NCBI GenBank assembly: GCA_036639875.1
Contig: JAVWHX010000034.1
Coordinates: 1 to 24,871, forward strand
Length of the DNA stretch: 24,871 nt
Reading direction: 5' to 3'
Source: JAVWHX01 sp036639875
GTDB lineage: Bacteria > Bacillota_I > Bacilli_A > Erysipelotrichales > Coprobacillaceae
The notes beneath the pieces were generated by a model. The model ran no database searches. It saw only the letters and a list, made by a program, of their open reading frames with translations, and had not been told where the DNA came from. The translations under genes and the position numbers were made by a program. This document shows positions 15,970 to 23,110 of this stretch, in pieces; positions within the stretch are counted from its first letter, which is position 1; each line of letters opens with the position of its first letter.

Positions 15970-16831
15970 CACCTAATACCTTATAAATGAGTGCCATTCT
16001 TACAAATACACCATTTTGCATCTGTCTAAATATACGACTCTTTTCACTTTCTACAAGTTCATCTTTAATTTCTACATCTCTATTAAATGGAGCAGGATGC
16101 ATAATAATTGCAGTATCTTTTAAAAGATTGTATCTATGTAAAGATAATCCATATTTCTTATGATACTCTTCCTTTAAAAATGTTTGTCCTTCTTGATGTC
16201 TTTCGTGTTGCACTCTTAACAACATAACAATATCAACATCTTCAATAATCTCATCAAATTCAATATAATTATAACCTTCTTCTTTATATTCTAAAGGTCC
16301 AGAAGTATAAACTTTCATACCTAATCTTTGCATGACTTCATAATTAGAATGAGCAACACGTGAATGTTTAATATCTCCAACAATAACAATCTTTAATCCT
16401 TCAAAAGATCCATATTCTTCCTTAATTGTCATTAAATCTAGTAAAGATTGAGAAGGATGATTTCCTTTTCCATCACCAGCATTTAATATTGGAATCTTGA
16501 TCCCTTCTAGCTGTTCAAAATAATCTTCTTCATTATGACGAATAACCAAAGCATCACAACCAATACTTTCAAATAATTTACAAGTATCATATAAAGTTTC
16601 ACCTTTTGTCAAACTAGAGTTAGATGCTTCAAAGTTTTGTGTACGACACCCAAGATTCCCAGCTGCCATATCAAAGCTATAATGTGTTCTTGTTGATGGT
16701 TCAAAGAATAAATTCGCAACCACTTTATGAAAATGATAATCAATCTTCTTTCCATTTTTAAATGCTATTGCAGTGTCTAATAATTCATTAATATCAGTTA
16801 TACTCATTTCACTTAAATTAACAATATTCAT
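15962..16831 (-). CDS. pyrB: Aspartate carbamoyltransferase, catalytic subunit
   Basis: This 289-residue enzyme condenses carbamoyl phosphate and aspartate, the first committed pyrimidine step. Signature motifs are FFEPSTRTHYSF (42-53, carbamoyl-phosphate binding), GDGKGNHPSQSLLDL (119-133) and HPAPFNRDVE (245-254). No pyrI regulatory chain is adjacent, as is usual in Firmicutes. GAGGAGG lies upstream of the ATG at 16831. It is the first gene of pyrB-pyrC-pyrK-pyrD; carA, carB, pyrF, pyrE and pyrR are not in this window. Its leader contains a terminator-like hairpin. Confidence 0.96.
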   Translation of the reverse strand: MNIVNLSEMSITDINELLDTAIAFKNGKKIDYHFHKVVANLFFEPSTRTHYSFDMAAGNLGCRTQNFEASNSSLTKGETLYDTCKLFESIGCDALVIRHNEEDYFEQLEGIKIPILNAGDGKGNHPSQSLLDLMTIKEEYGSFEGLKIVIVGDIKHSRVAHSNYEVMQRLGMKVYTSGPLEYKEEGYNYIEFDEIIEDVDIVMLLRVQHERHQEGQTFLKEEYHKKYGLSLHRYNLLKDTAIIMHPAPFNRDVEIKDELVESEKSRIFRQMQNGVFVRMALIYKVLGDE

Positions 16832-16848
16832 TTCCTTTACTCCTCCTC

Positions 16849-16875
16849 AAAAAAAATATACCTTTAAGGTATATT
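16849..16875 (-). terminator. Terminator/attenuator in the pyrB leader
   Basis: Read on the minus strand, AATATACC pairs with GGTATATT around five nt (stem 16855-16875; two more pairs are possible) and runs into eight T (16849-16856). The T run ends immediately before the pyrB ribosome binding site. It may end coaD transcription, act as a pyrB attenuator, or both. Confidence 0.75.
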
Positions 16876-16907
16876 CTTAGATCAATAGAAAAACCTTTGT
16901 CTTACAT

Positions 16908-16936
16908 ATCATAACATCATCATGTTATTTTGACAA
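16908..16936 (-). promoter_or_regulatory. Promoter of the pyr operon, with dyad
   Basis: On the minus strand, TTGTCA (16931-16936) and TATGAT (16908-16913) have 17-nt spacing. An inverted repeat with 7-bp arms, ATAACAT (16911-16917) and ATGTTAT (16922-16928), fills the spacer and overlaps the -10. It could be an operator, though no T run suggests that it terminates coaD. Confidence 0.6.
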
Positions 16937-16942
16937 TTTATT

Positions 16943-17425
16943 CTACTGATTAATTTTCTTTTTTAATTCCTCTTCTACAATAGATGGAACCAAACCATTA
17001 ACACTATGATGATGACTTGCTATTTCTTTTACTGATGAAGAAGAAATATAAGAATGATTTGGTCTTGTCATAAGAAAAACCATATCAACACTATCATCCA
17101 AATATTGATTCGAAAAAGCTAATTGAAGTTCATACTCAAAATCCATCGTTGCACGTAAACCGCGAACCAACACACTTGCTCCAACTCTCTTTGCATATTC
17201 TACAGATAACTCATCACTTACATCAATTGTAACATTAGGAAAGTCTTTTGTAACTTCCTTAAGTAGTGATAATCTTTCTTCTAGTGTAAATAATGATTTT
17301 TTAGCAGGATTATTAAAAATAGTTACATATAAATGATCATACATACGTGTTGCTCTTTCAATAATATCTAAATGTCCATTAGTGACTGGATCAAAAGTTC
17401 CAGCATATACTGCTTTTATTTCCAT
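16943..17425 (-). CDS. coaD: Phosphopantetheine adenylyltransferase
   Basis: This 160-residue nucleotidyltransferase makes dephospho-CoA from 4'-phosphopantetheine and ATP, the fourth step of CoA synthesis. The motif GTFDPVTNGHLDII (9-22) contains the T/HxGH-type nucleotide site with His18, RGLR (88-91) binds phosphopantetheine, and ISSSSVKEIA (127-136) matches the family ISSTxVR element. It is the last gene of the ftsW-ylb operon, 3 nt after rsmD, as in the Bacillus ylbH-ylbI pair. GGAG lies before its ATG. Confidence 0.96.
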   Translation of the reverse strand: MEIKAVYAGTFDPVTNGHLDIIERATRMYDHLYVTIFNNPAKKSLFTLEERLSLLKEVTKDFPNVTIDVSDELSVEYAKRVGASVLVRGLRATMDFEYELQLAFSNQYLDDSVDMVFLMTRPNHSYISSSSVKEIASHHHSVNGLVPSIVEEELKKKINQ

Positions 17426-17428
17426 AAT

Positions 17429-17980
17429 TTACTCCTTGTATTTTATAATCTGTAATGTTGTAATACCATAAGATTGTTGCTTTTTCAAAACAAATGGTGA
17501 CTTTATTTCAAAAACCTCTTCATTTAAATCTTCAATAACTATTAAACAGTCATCATTAAGCATACGGTTTTCAACCATATACAAAAGGATATTTTGATTT
17601 ATCTTCATTGAATAAGGTGGATCTAAGAAAACCAAATCAAACTTGATTTTTTCTTTAGCAAATTGTTCTAAGGCTTTTTGATAATCCATCTTATAAACAT
17701 GGGCATTTTCTTCAATCTTTAATGTTTTTACATTTTCCTTAATTGTTAGAAATGCTTTATATTGTTTATCTACACTGTAAAGTTCTTCAATCCCTCTACT
17801 TACAGCCTCGATTCCTAAGCCTCCACTACCTCCAAACAAATCAAGACAAACACCACCTTGAAAATAAGGACCTATCATGTTAAATAAGTTTTCCTTATTC
17901 TTATCAGTTGTTGGTCTCGTCAGTGATGAATCAACACTCTTTAATTGTCTACTCTTAAACTTTCCTGCAATTACTCTCAT
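17429..17980 (-). CDS. rsmD: 16S rRNA (guanine966-N2)-methyltransferase
   Basis: This 183-residue RsmD-family enzyme methylates G966 of 16S rRNA. The N-terminal MRVIAGKFKSR and TRPTTDKNKENLFN (21-34) are family hallmarks. DLFGGSGGLGIEAVSRG (47-63) is the SAM-binding motif I and FLDPPY (118-123) the catalytic DPPY motif. It lies between the ylbF-like gene and coaD, matching the ylbF/ylbH/ylbI order of Bacillus without ylbG. Confidence 0.95.
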   Translation of the reverse strand: MRVIAGKFKSRQLKSVDSSLTRPTTDKNKENLFNMIGPYFQGGVCLDLFGGSGGLGIEAVSRGIEELYSVDKQYKAFLTIKENVKTLKIEENAHVYKMDYQKALEQFAKEKIKFDLVFLDPPYSMKINQNILLYMVENRMLNDDCLIVIEDLNEEVFEIKSPFVLKKQQSYGITTLQIIKYKE

Positions 17981-17987
17981 AAAAACC

Positions 17988-18335
17988 TCATAATTTAAAC
18001 ATTTCTATATTAATATCTTGACTAATGTTATTGAAAACAATCTTTGTAACATCTTCTAACAATTCATTTAATTGATAATAATTGTTATAGTAATTTTGAA
18101 TCAATACATTATCTTTCATTTCTTCTTTGACTTCTAGTAAAACTTTTCTTGTTTCATCCACTGAAACATATTGGGAATATTTTTTTACTTTCAAATAATC
18201 TTCTTGTAACGTTTGGTGCTTTGATAATAAAGATTGAATATCTTGGTTATCAAGTGATTTTTCACTTTCCTTATAATCTATAAATGTTTTATCTTTACAT
18301 ATAACTTCAACAAGTTCATCAATCTCTTTATACAT
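17988..18335 (-). CDS. ylbF: YlbF/YmcA-family regulator
   Basis: This 115-residue, all-helical acidic protein has repeated heptad-like helices (LLSKHQTLQEDYLKVKKYSQ and ETRKVLLEVKEEMKDN) typical of the YlbF/YmcA domain. In Bacillus, YlbF (RicF) works with YmcA and YaaT to direct RNase Y to its targets and to support sporulation and competence. It is shorter than the Bacillus protein (about 149 residues) and lacks its Cys-containing C-terminal tail, so family membership is firmer than function. AGGAG precedes the ATG. The position beside rsmD and coaD supports the assignment. Confidence 0.75.
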   Translation of the reverse strand: MYKEIDELVEVICKDKTFIDYKESEKSLDNQDIQSLLSKHQTLQEDYLKVKKYSQYVSVDETRKVLLEVKEEMKDNVLIQNYYNNYYQLNELLEDVTKIVFNNISQDINIEMFKL

Positions 18336-18343
18336 ATATTCTC

Positions 18344-18529
18344 CTATAATAACATTTCAATCATTTGTAACATTGTGCCAACCTTTTCAATTTTATCAGC
18401 AACTGTTAACTTGTTTTCTACTTTATATTGTTCTAAAAGAGTTGGGAATTCACTAGGATAACGTGATAGGATAAGATACCATTTTGGATGTAAACGCATA
18501 TACATTCTCAATGAATCATCAATCATCAT
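18344..18529 (-). CDS. ylbE: YlbE-like small protein
   Basis: This 61-residue protein has the YlbE core: an N-terminal YMRLHPKWYLILSRYPSEF stretch (compare the HPIWYRRLSR motif in bacilli) and a C-terminal MLQMIEMLL close to the family LQMAxMLL ending. The function is unknown even in Bacillus. Its ATG lies inside the end of ylbD (11-nt overlap) with no clear ribosome binding site, so it probably depends on translational coupling. Confidence 0.7.
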   Translation of the reverse strand: MMIDDSLRMYMRLHPKWYLILSRYPSEFPTLLEQYKVENKLTVADKIEKVGTMLQMIEMLL

Positions 18530-18827
18530 ACCATTGTTTTGTAGCTGCAGGTTTATCTTCCTTTACAACAAAACCTCCTACTAAATCCAATATCTTTTGA
18601 ATACCATCAAAACTCTTAGATAATGCATCTAAATCAACATTTTTAACAACATTTAAAATCCCATTTAAATCCAGTTGTGACTTTCTATATGGTTCCCACA
18701 TCTTATCACTTTCACCATATAAAACATACAACTCATAAAGTTGTTGCCATGTATAACGTCCATTCGCAACTTCATCTTTAATTGTTGGTATAGTCCTTAC
18801 AAAAGCTTTAAAATTATCAATTTCCAT
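18519..18827 (-). CDS. ylbD: YlbD-like putative spore coat protein
   Basis: This 102-residue protein begins with FKAFVRTIPTIKDEVANGRYTWQQLYELYVLYGE, matching the YlbD pattern (FKxFVKKHPxLxxEVRxGxxTWQxLYExWYLLGE). The rest is charged with a WYDD end. YlbD is annotated as a coat protein family in Bacillus, where evidence for the role is thin. AGGTGAG precedes the ATG. It sits 31 nt after ftsW and overlaps ylbE. Confidence 0.75.
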   Translation of the reverse strand: MEIDNFKAFVRTIPTIKDEVANGRYTWQQLYELYVLYGESDKMWEPYRKSQLDLNGILNVVKNVDLDALSKSFDGIQKILDLVGGFVVKEDKPAATKQWYDD

Positions 18828-18858
18828 ATTCTCACCTATATTAGAATATGCAAATATA

Positions 18859-20067
18859 TTAAATTTGTTCTTTTAAAGTATCCCTATTATATCTTGCGAT
18901 AATAGATTGCGCTACCCCAATAGCAATCATTGCTGCTAAAGTAGAAGATCCCCCAGATGATATTAATAATAAAGGAACACCAGTCATAGGAATCAAACCA
19001 GTAACTCCGCCAACATTAACAATCAAATGAGTAAAGAAATAAATTGCTACACCGTATAAAACGAGTTTGCTTTTTACATCATTTATCTTCATAGCGTAAT
19101 TAAACATCTTATAAATAATAATACAGTATGGAATTAAAAACAATAAAAACCCTACAAATCCTAATTCTTCATATATGATAGCCGAAATCATATCATTATG
19201 AGATTCAGGTATGTATCCATATTTTTGCGAAGAAGCCCCAAATCCTTTACCTAACAATCCACCCTGTGAAAAAGCTATCATCGCATTCGCGATTTGCATA
19301 CTGTTGTTCAATGGATCATATAACGGATCTAGCCATGCGTGAATTCTGGCAATTTGATATGCTTTTAAGAAAAATGCCATTCCCAAAATCCCAATAACAA
19401 ATAAAATACCACCAGCTATTAATACTAATTTTTTATATTTCTTATAATATGGTTTAGGTGTAATAAAGAATAGCATTATACAAATAAACCCTAAGATAGC
19501 TGAACTTCCAAAATCCTTCTGTAAAAAGACCCCAACTCCACAAGCAACAGCAATAGCTAATGCAGGTCTAAACAAGCAATACCAAGCCTTTCTTTTTTGA
19601 AGTTCCTCTTTTTTACTACGAGAAATATTCTTTGGAATTTGACATAATTCCTCTAATTCCCCAAAAGAAAAAGCTAATAATAAGATCATGGCTATTTTCA
19701 TAAACTCAGCTGGTTGAATAGAAACAGGTCCTAATTTTATCCATGCATGAGAACCTTTTGCAGAAAAGGCTAAACAGACAATCATTGATACAATCCCAAT
19801 AGCATAGAAAACCCATATTGATGTTGGATTAATCCAACTTTTTTTAAAGCAACGTGTTAAAAATATCATAAAACCAAATCCCAACAAAACAAAAGCACCT
19901 TGTTTCACCATATTAATAGTTGCATAACTTGCACCTTTGGTTGCTGCTTGACCACTTGATGCACTTCCTATCATTACAATTCCAAAGATAGTTAAGATAA
20001 CAACACAAATATAAACAGTTTTATCAACACCATTACTTTTAAATATTCGTTTTAATAAAGTAATCAT
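18859..20067 (-). CDS. ftsW: SEDS-family peptidoglycan polymerase, FtsW type
   Basis: This 402-residue protein has about ten membrane spans of the SEDS family (FtsW/RodA/SpoVE), which polymerise septal or wall glycan from lipid II with a partner class B PBP. Motifs are SAKGSHAWIKLGPVSIQPAEFMKI, QKDFGSSAIL with the conserved Asp, the large loop ending GFGASSQKYGYIPESHNDMI, and the terminal GLIPMTGVPLLLISSGGSS. The PESHND loop and the ylb neighbourhood favour FtsW over RodA; SpoVE is not excluded. The ATG at 20067 overlaps the UPF0223 stop (ATGA), preferred to a TTG upstream. It sits in an operon with ylbD, ylbE, ylbF, rsmD and coaD. Confidence 0.92.
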   Translation of the reverse strand: MITLLKRIFKSNGVDKTVYICVVILTIFGIVMIGSASSGQAATKGASYATINMVKQGAFVLLGFGFMIFLTRCFKKSWINPTSIWVFYAIGIVSMIVCLAFSAKGSHAWIKLGPVSIQPAEFMKIAMILLLAFSFGELEELCQIPKNISRSKKEELQKRKAWYCLFRPALAIAVACGVGVFLQKDFGSSAILGFICIMLFFITPKPYYKKYKKLVLIAGGILFVIGILGMAFFLKAYQIARIHAWLDPLYDPLNNSMQIANAMIAFSQGGLLGKGFGASSQKYGYIPESHNDMISAIIYEELGFVGFLLFLIPYCIIIYKMFNYAMKINDVKSKLVLYGVAIYFFTHLIVNVGGVTGLIPMTGVPLLLISSGGSSTLAAMIAIGVAQSIIARYNRDTLKEQI

Positions 20068-20324
20068 TTCATATCGATCCAATCATTATCTTTCGCTTGC
20101 ATGAATACCTTATATATAGAATACTGAGAAGCCTTCAAAAAAGCATCATCAATCTTCTTTTGTTCACTTTTAGAATCAACTACATTTGTAAATTTATGAT
20201 AACATTCCATAAACTCTTTTTTAGAGATACCTTCTTCATAAGCTTGTTCTACAGCATTATATAATGACATAACATCAATAATATCTTGTGTACTCCAAAA
20301 TGGATCTAACGGATAATCGTACAT
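20064..20324 (-). CDS. UPF0223 family protein (YktA-like)
   Basis: This 86-residue protein has the family pattern YPLDPFWSTQDIIDVMSLYNAVEQAYEEGI followed by a KFTNVVDSKSEQKK stretch and SQYSIYKVF. The function is unknown, but the family is common in Firmicutes. The ATG at 20324 has AAGGAAG 9 nt upstream; a longer open frame through the intergenic region lacks support. It opens the ftsW operon and overlaps ftsW by 4 nt. TATAAT on the minus strand at 20350-20355 is its probable -10. Confidence 0.85.
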   Translation of the reverse strand: MYDYPLDPFWSTQDIIDVMSLYNAVEQAYEEGISKKEFMECYHKFTNVVDSKSEQKKIDDAFLKASQYSIYKVFMQAKDNDWIDMK

Positions 20325-20373
20325 TTTATTCACTTCCTTTTTCTCAATTATTATACATGAAATATTAAAAAAA

Positions 20374-20402
20374 AGAAATAAGAACTGGGTATAAACACTA
20401 GC
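20374..20402 (+). promoter_or_regulatory. 29-bp block shared with the cotJ upstream region
   Basis: The block has AGAAATA, GAACTG, ATAAACA and a final GC in the same phase as the block at 23111-23139 (23 of 29 positions identical). It ends 45 nt before the ATG of the Cys-rich peptide gene. It is probably a promoter or regulator site of spore-type genes; no sigma factor could be assigned. Confidence 0.5.
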
Positions 20403-20447
20403 AAAATATAAAACAAAGAATATGTTAAATTGAAAGGAGGGAATACA

Positions 20448-20654
20448 ATGAACTCTTATAACTATGGAGGATGCGGATGTAACAGCTATATGCCTACTTA
20501 CCCATGCAACCCATTTGGATGTGGTGGATGTCAACAATCTTATCCAATGACTGGATGCGGATGTGGATTTGGAGGTAACGGTGGTACTTGGTTTGCGATC
20601 GTATTGGTTGTCTTCTTATTACTCATTATCTGTGGATGTACAAAAATATGCTAG
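20448..20654 (+). CDS. Cys/Gly-rich YjcZ-like small membrane protein
   Basis: This 68-residue peptide has a Gly/Cys/Tyr/Pro-rich N-terminal half (NYGGCGCNSY, CNPFGCGGCQQ, GCGCGFGGNGG) and then one hydrophobic span, FAIVLVVFLLLIICG. The end recalls the YjcZ/sporulation family (GFALIVVLFILLIIVG). Ten of 68 residues are Cys, unusual for that family, suggesting disulphide cross-linking or metal binding in a coat-like layer (inference). GGAGGG lies 6 nt before the ATG, and a strong terminator overlaps its stop. An upstream 29-bp block is shared with the cotJ operon. Confidence 0.7.
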   Translation: MNSYNYGGCGCNSYMPTYPCNPFGCGGCQQSYPMTGCGCGFGGNGGTWFAIVLVVFLLLIICGCTKIC

Positions 20655-20673
20655 ATTTCTAGCATATTTTTTT
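20642..20673 (+). terminator. Terminator of the YjcZ-like gene
   Basis: The arms around ATATGCTAG and CTAGCATAT (20642-20654 with 20659-20671) pair perfectly across ATTT and end in a T run. The stem includes the stop codon. Confidence 0.85.
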
Positions 20674-20711
20674 ATTTTATGATATGATAATTGCCGTGAG
20701 GTGAAGATATA

Positions 20712-21281
20712 ATGATTTTAATGAAGGATATAGTTGATGACACCAACCCTCTTATTAGACAAATTTCTCAACCTGTTGATTTACCATTAAGTCAAGAAGA
20801 TAGAAAAGTTTTAATGGATATGTATGAATATTTAGTCAACTCACAAGATGAGAAATTAGCTGAAAAATATGATTTAAGACCAGGTGTTGGAATGGCAGCC
20901 ATTCAAGTTGGTGTTTTAAAAAGAATGTGCGCTATCCATGTTATTAATTATGATGATGACGGAGATATAAAAAGCGAAGATAATTATGCATTGGTTAACC
21001 CAAAAGTTGTATCATACACTGAAAAACGATCTTATTTAAAAGATGGTGAAGGTTGTTTAAGTGTTAATGAGAACTTTGATGGTTATGTACCAAGATACGC
21101 AAAAATAACAGTTAAGGGATATGATGCCTTAACTGACAAAGAAGTTAAGATTGTTGCAAGAGGTTTCTTATCAATTTGTTTACAACATGAATTAGACCAT
21201 TTTGATGGCAAACTATTTTATGACTACATAAATAAAGAAAACCCTAAAGCACCTATTCCTAATGCAATGATAGTAGACTAA
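20712..21281 (+). CDS. def: Peptide deformylase
   Basis: This 189-residue metalloenzyme removes the N-formyl group from nascent proteins. The three family motifs are GVGMAAIQVG (58-67, motif GxGxAAxQ), EGCLS (113-117, Cys115 binding metal) and QHELDH (158-163, His159, Glu160 and His163). Length and insertions fit type 2 (Gram-positive) deformylase. GAGGTGAAG precedes the ATG at 20712; an in-frame ATG three codons later is possible. It is flanked by terminators on both sides and is probably monocistronic. No fmt is adjacent. Confidence 0.96.
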   Translation: MILMKDIVDDTNPLIRQISQPVDLPLSQEDRKVLMDMYEYLVNSQDEKLAEKYDLRPGVGMAAIQVGVLKRMCAIHVINYDDDGDIKSEDNYALVNPKVVSYTEKRSYLKDGEGCLSVNENFDGYVPRYAKITVKGYDALTDKEVKIVARGFLSICLQHELDHFDGKLFYDYINKENPKAPIPNAMIVD

Positions 21282-21310
21282 AGGTTGTTCTTAATTGAAC
21301 AACCTTTTTT
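21280..21310 (+). terminator. Terminator of def
   Basis: AAAGGTTGTTC (21280-21290) pairs perfectly with GAACAACCTTT (21297-21307) and is followed by T. It lies between def and the convergent metY stop and may also serve the minus strand, where the T tail is poor. Confidence 0.85.
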
Positions 21311-22583
21311 ATATTTTATCGAAACATTGTTTTAAATCATTGATTAAATCATCAACATTTTCTAAACCAACAGAAATACGAATTGTTTCTTGTTTTACCC
21401 CACCAGCAATTCTTTCCTCTTCACTCATTTGTGCATGAGTCGTTGAAGCAGGATGTGTTAACAAACTTCTTGAATCAGCAAAATTAGTAACATGTGTAAA
21501 AAGTTCAATATTATTAATAACTGTTTTACCACCTTCTAATCCACCTTTAACTCCAAAAGTAAACAATCCACCGAATCCATTAGGGAAATACTTTTGACTC
21601 AACTCATATGAATCATGTCCTTCTAATTCAGCGTAGCTTACCCATGCCACATCATCACAGTCATTTAAGAATTTTGCAATTTTTCTTGAATTATCAACAT
21701 GTTTATCCATACGTAACGATAAAGTTTCAAGCCCTAAAAGTGTCATATAAGCATTAAACGGTGCCATACATCCACCTAAATCTCTTAATGTTTTTGCAAC
21801 CATTTTTGTACAAAGAGCAGCCTCATTTAAATCAGCATAAACAATGTCATGATATGCTTTATCAGGTGTCGTAAATAAAGGATATCTTTCGTTATGCCAA
21901 TCAAATTTACCACTATCAACAACAATTCCACCCATCACATTTCCATGACCAGCAATATACTTTGTCACTGAATATACAACAACATCAGCTCCATGTTCGA
22001 TTGGTCTAAATAAATATGGTGTTGGTGTTGTGTTATCAACTACAAATAATAATTTGTGTTTTTTACACAATGCACTGATTTTTTCAAAATCAAGCATATC
22101 ACCATTAGGATTACCAACTGATTCCACAAAAATCATCTTAGTTTTTTCATTAATATATGATTCCATTTTTTCTAAATCTCTAGGATTTACAAAATGTGTA
22201 TGAAAGCCCATTCCTTGCATTGTTCCTGATAATGATCCAATTGTTCCCCCATATAAATTATTAGCAGTAATGATCTCATCACCAGATTGACAAACTGTCA
22301 TGATTAATCCCATAATCGCAGCTGTTCCAGAAGAAAAAGCTACGGCAGCACTTCCACCATCTAACATTGCCATTCTTTGTTGGAGAACATCAACTGTTGG
22401 ATTAGATAATCTTGAATAGAAGTATCCACCTTCTTCTAATGCAAATATATTTTTGGCTTGATCAGCATCATCAAATGTAAAAGCATTAGACAAATATAAA
22501 GGTACTCCTGTTGCTTTTGTTGTTGGATCAGGTTTTTGTCCAGCATGAATTTGTAATGTTTCAAATTTATAAGATTTATTCAT
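21309..22583 (-). CDS. metY: O-acetylhomoserine sulfhydrylase-type PLP enzyme
   Basis: This 424-residue protein belongs to the Cys/Met-metabolism PLP family. Visible are YSRLSNPT (56-63), the SSGTAA loop (84-89), VVDNTTPTPY with the PLP-ring Asp183, and YSVTKYIAGHG with the Schiff-base Lys208. Its length (about 425, longer than the ~380 of MetB/MetC) and the C-terminal LLTHPASTTHAQMSEEE motif favour O-acetylhomoserine aminocarboxypropyltransferase (MetY), which makes homocysteine from O-acetylhomoserine and sulfide. AAGGGGG precedes the ATG. No SAM riboswitch or T-box is visible in the short region upstream, and no other met gene is adjacent. Confidence 0.9.
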   Translation of the reverse strand: MNKSYKFETLQIHAGQKPDPTTKATGVPLYLSNAFTFDDADQAKNIFALEEGGYFYSRLSNPTVDVLQQRMAMLDGGSAAVAFSSGTAAIMGLIMTVCQSGDEIITANNLYGGTIGSLSGTMQGMGFHTHFVNPRDLEKMESYINEKTKMIFVESVGNPNGDMLDFEKISALCKKHKLLFVVDNTTPTPYLFRPIEHGADVVVYSVTKYIAGHGNVMGGIVVDSGKFDWHNERYPLFTTPDKAYHDIVYADLNEAALCTKMVAKTLRDLGGCMAPFNAYMTLLGLETLSLRMDKHVDNSRKIAKFLNDCDDVAWVSYAELEGHDSYELSQKYFPNGFGGLFTFGVKGGLEGGKTVINNIELFTHVTNFADSRSLLTHPASTTHAQMSEEERIAGGVKQETIRISVGLENVDDLINDLKQCFDKI

Positions 22584-22626
22584 AAATATCCCCCTTTTGT
22601 TTTTAGTATTTTATCATAAATAAAGA

Positions 22627-22649
22627 AACAAAAAAAGAGCATTAGCTCT
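22627..22649 (-). terminator. Terminator of the flavodoxin-like gene
   Basis: AGAGC (22636-22640) pairs with GCTCT (22645-22649) around ATTA and is followed on the minus strand by T-rich sequence. The short stem makes it a weak to moderate terminator. Confidence 0.6.
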
Positions 22650-22650
22650 A

Positions 22651-23076
22651 TTAATAATAATTTCTACAAATATTCACCATATCTTCTATATAAACTCTCG
22701 CTCCAGAAATCATATCATCACAACAACACGGTTTTGATATAATTGTTTTTTTACAAGAATAAGTTTCTCTCATTAAAGGTAGATTTTGTTTTTGACACAT
22801 TTCAATAACTTTATCCATTTGTTTTGATTTCAAACAAAAAACATTGAATAATGCTAAATTTTTAATATGATTTCTTGAAAGCTTAAGAATAAATTCTTCT
22901 AATTCTTTATCTTTTAAACAGCGATATTCTTCAAATCCAATAACCAATAAATCAATATCTTCATTAAAATTAAATTGTGAAATAGGTTTTGCATAAGTTT
23001 TAGCATATCTAGCCATGTCTTCAGCGAGATTCTTCGCATCTTTGCAATGGCTTGTATAAACAATTTCTACTCTCAT
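22651..23076 (-). CDS. Flavodoxin-like protein with a Cys-rich C-terminus
   Basis: This 141-residue protein starts MRVEIVYTSHCKDAKNLAEDM, the beta1/P-loop and helix 1 of a flavodoxin fold, and continues with the DLLVIGFEEYRC strand 3 pattern. The phosphate loop TSHCKDAKNLA is close to, but not a perfect, FMN T/S-x-T-G-N-T/S loop, so FMN binding is uncertain. It has nine Cys, including CCC (117-119), Cys108 and Cys137 near the end. This suggests metal binding or redox relay (inference). The ribosome binding site is AGGTGG. It is divergent from the cotJ operon, with TATAAT at 23101-23106. The function is unknown. Confidence 0.65.
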   Translation of the reverse strand: MRVEIVYTSHCKDAKNLAEDMARYAKTYAKPISQFNFNEDIDLLVIGFEEYRCLKDKELEEFILKLSRNHIKNLALFNVFCLKSKQMDKVIEMCQKQNLPLMRETYSCKKTIISKPCCCDDMISGARVYIEDMVNICRNYY

Positions 23077-23110
23077 ACATCCACCTAACCTTTCTTTTAT
23101 ATTATAATTT

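Noticed and set aside
16832..16945. PyrR-dependent attenuator
   Set aside because: The conserved PyrR-binding loop sequence is not visible in the leader; only the hairpin and T run are.
20387..20392. Sigma-B type -10 (GGGTAT)
   Set aside because: No GTTTAA-like -35 at the right distance; the GGT is not conserved in the second copy of the block.
22584..22650. SAM riboswitch or T-box upstream of metY
   Set aside because: The 67-nt intergenic region contains the upstream gene's terminator and a short leader only.
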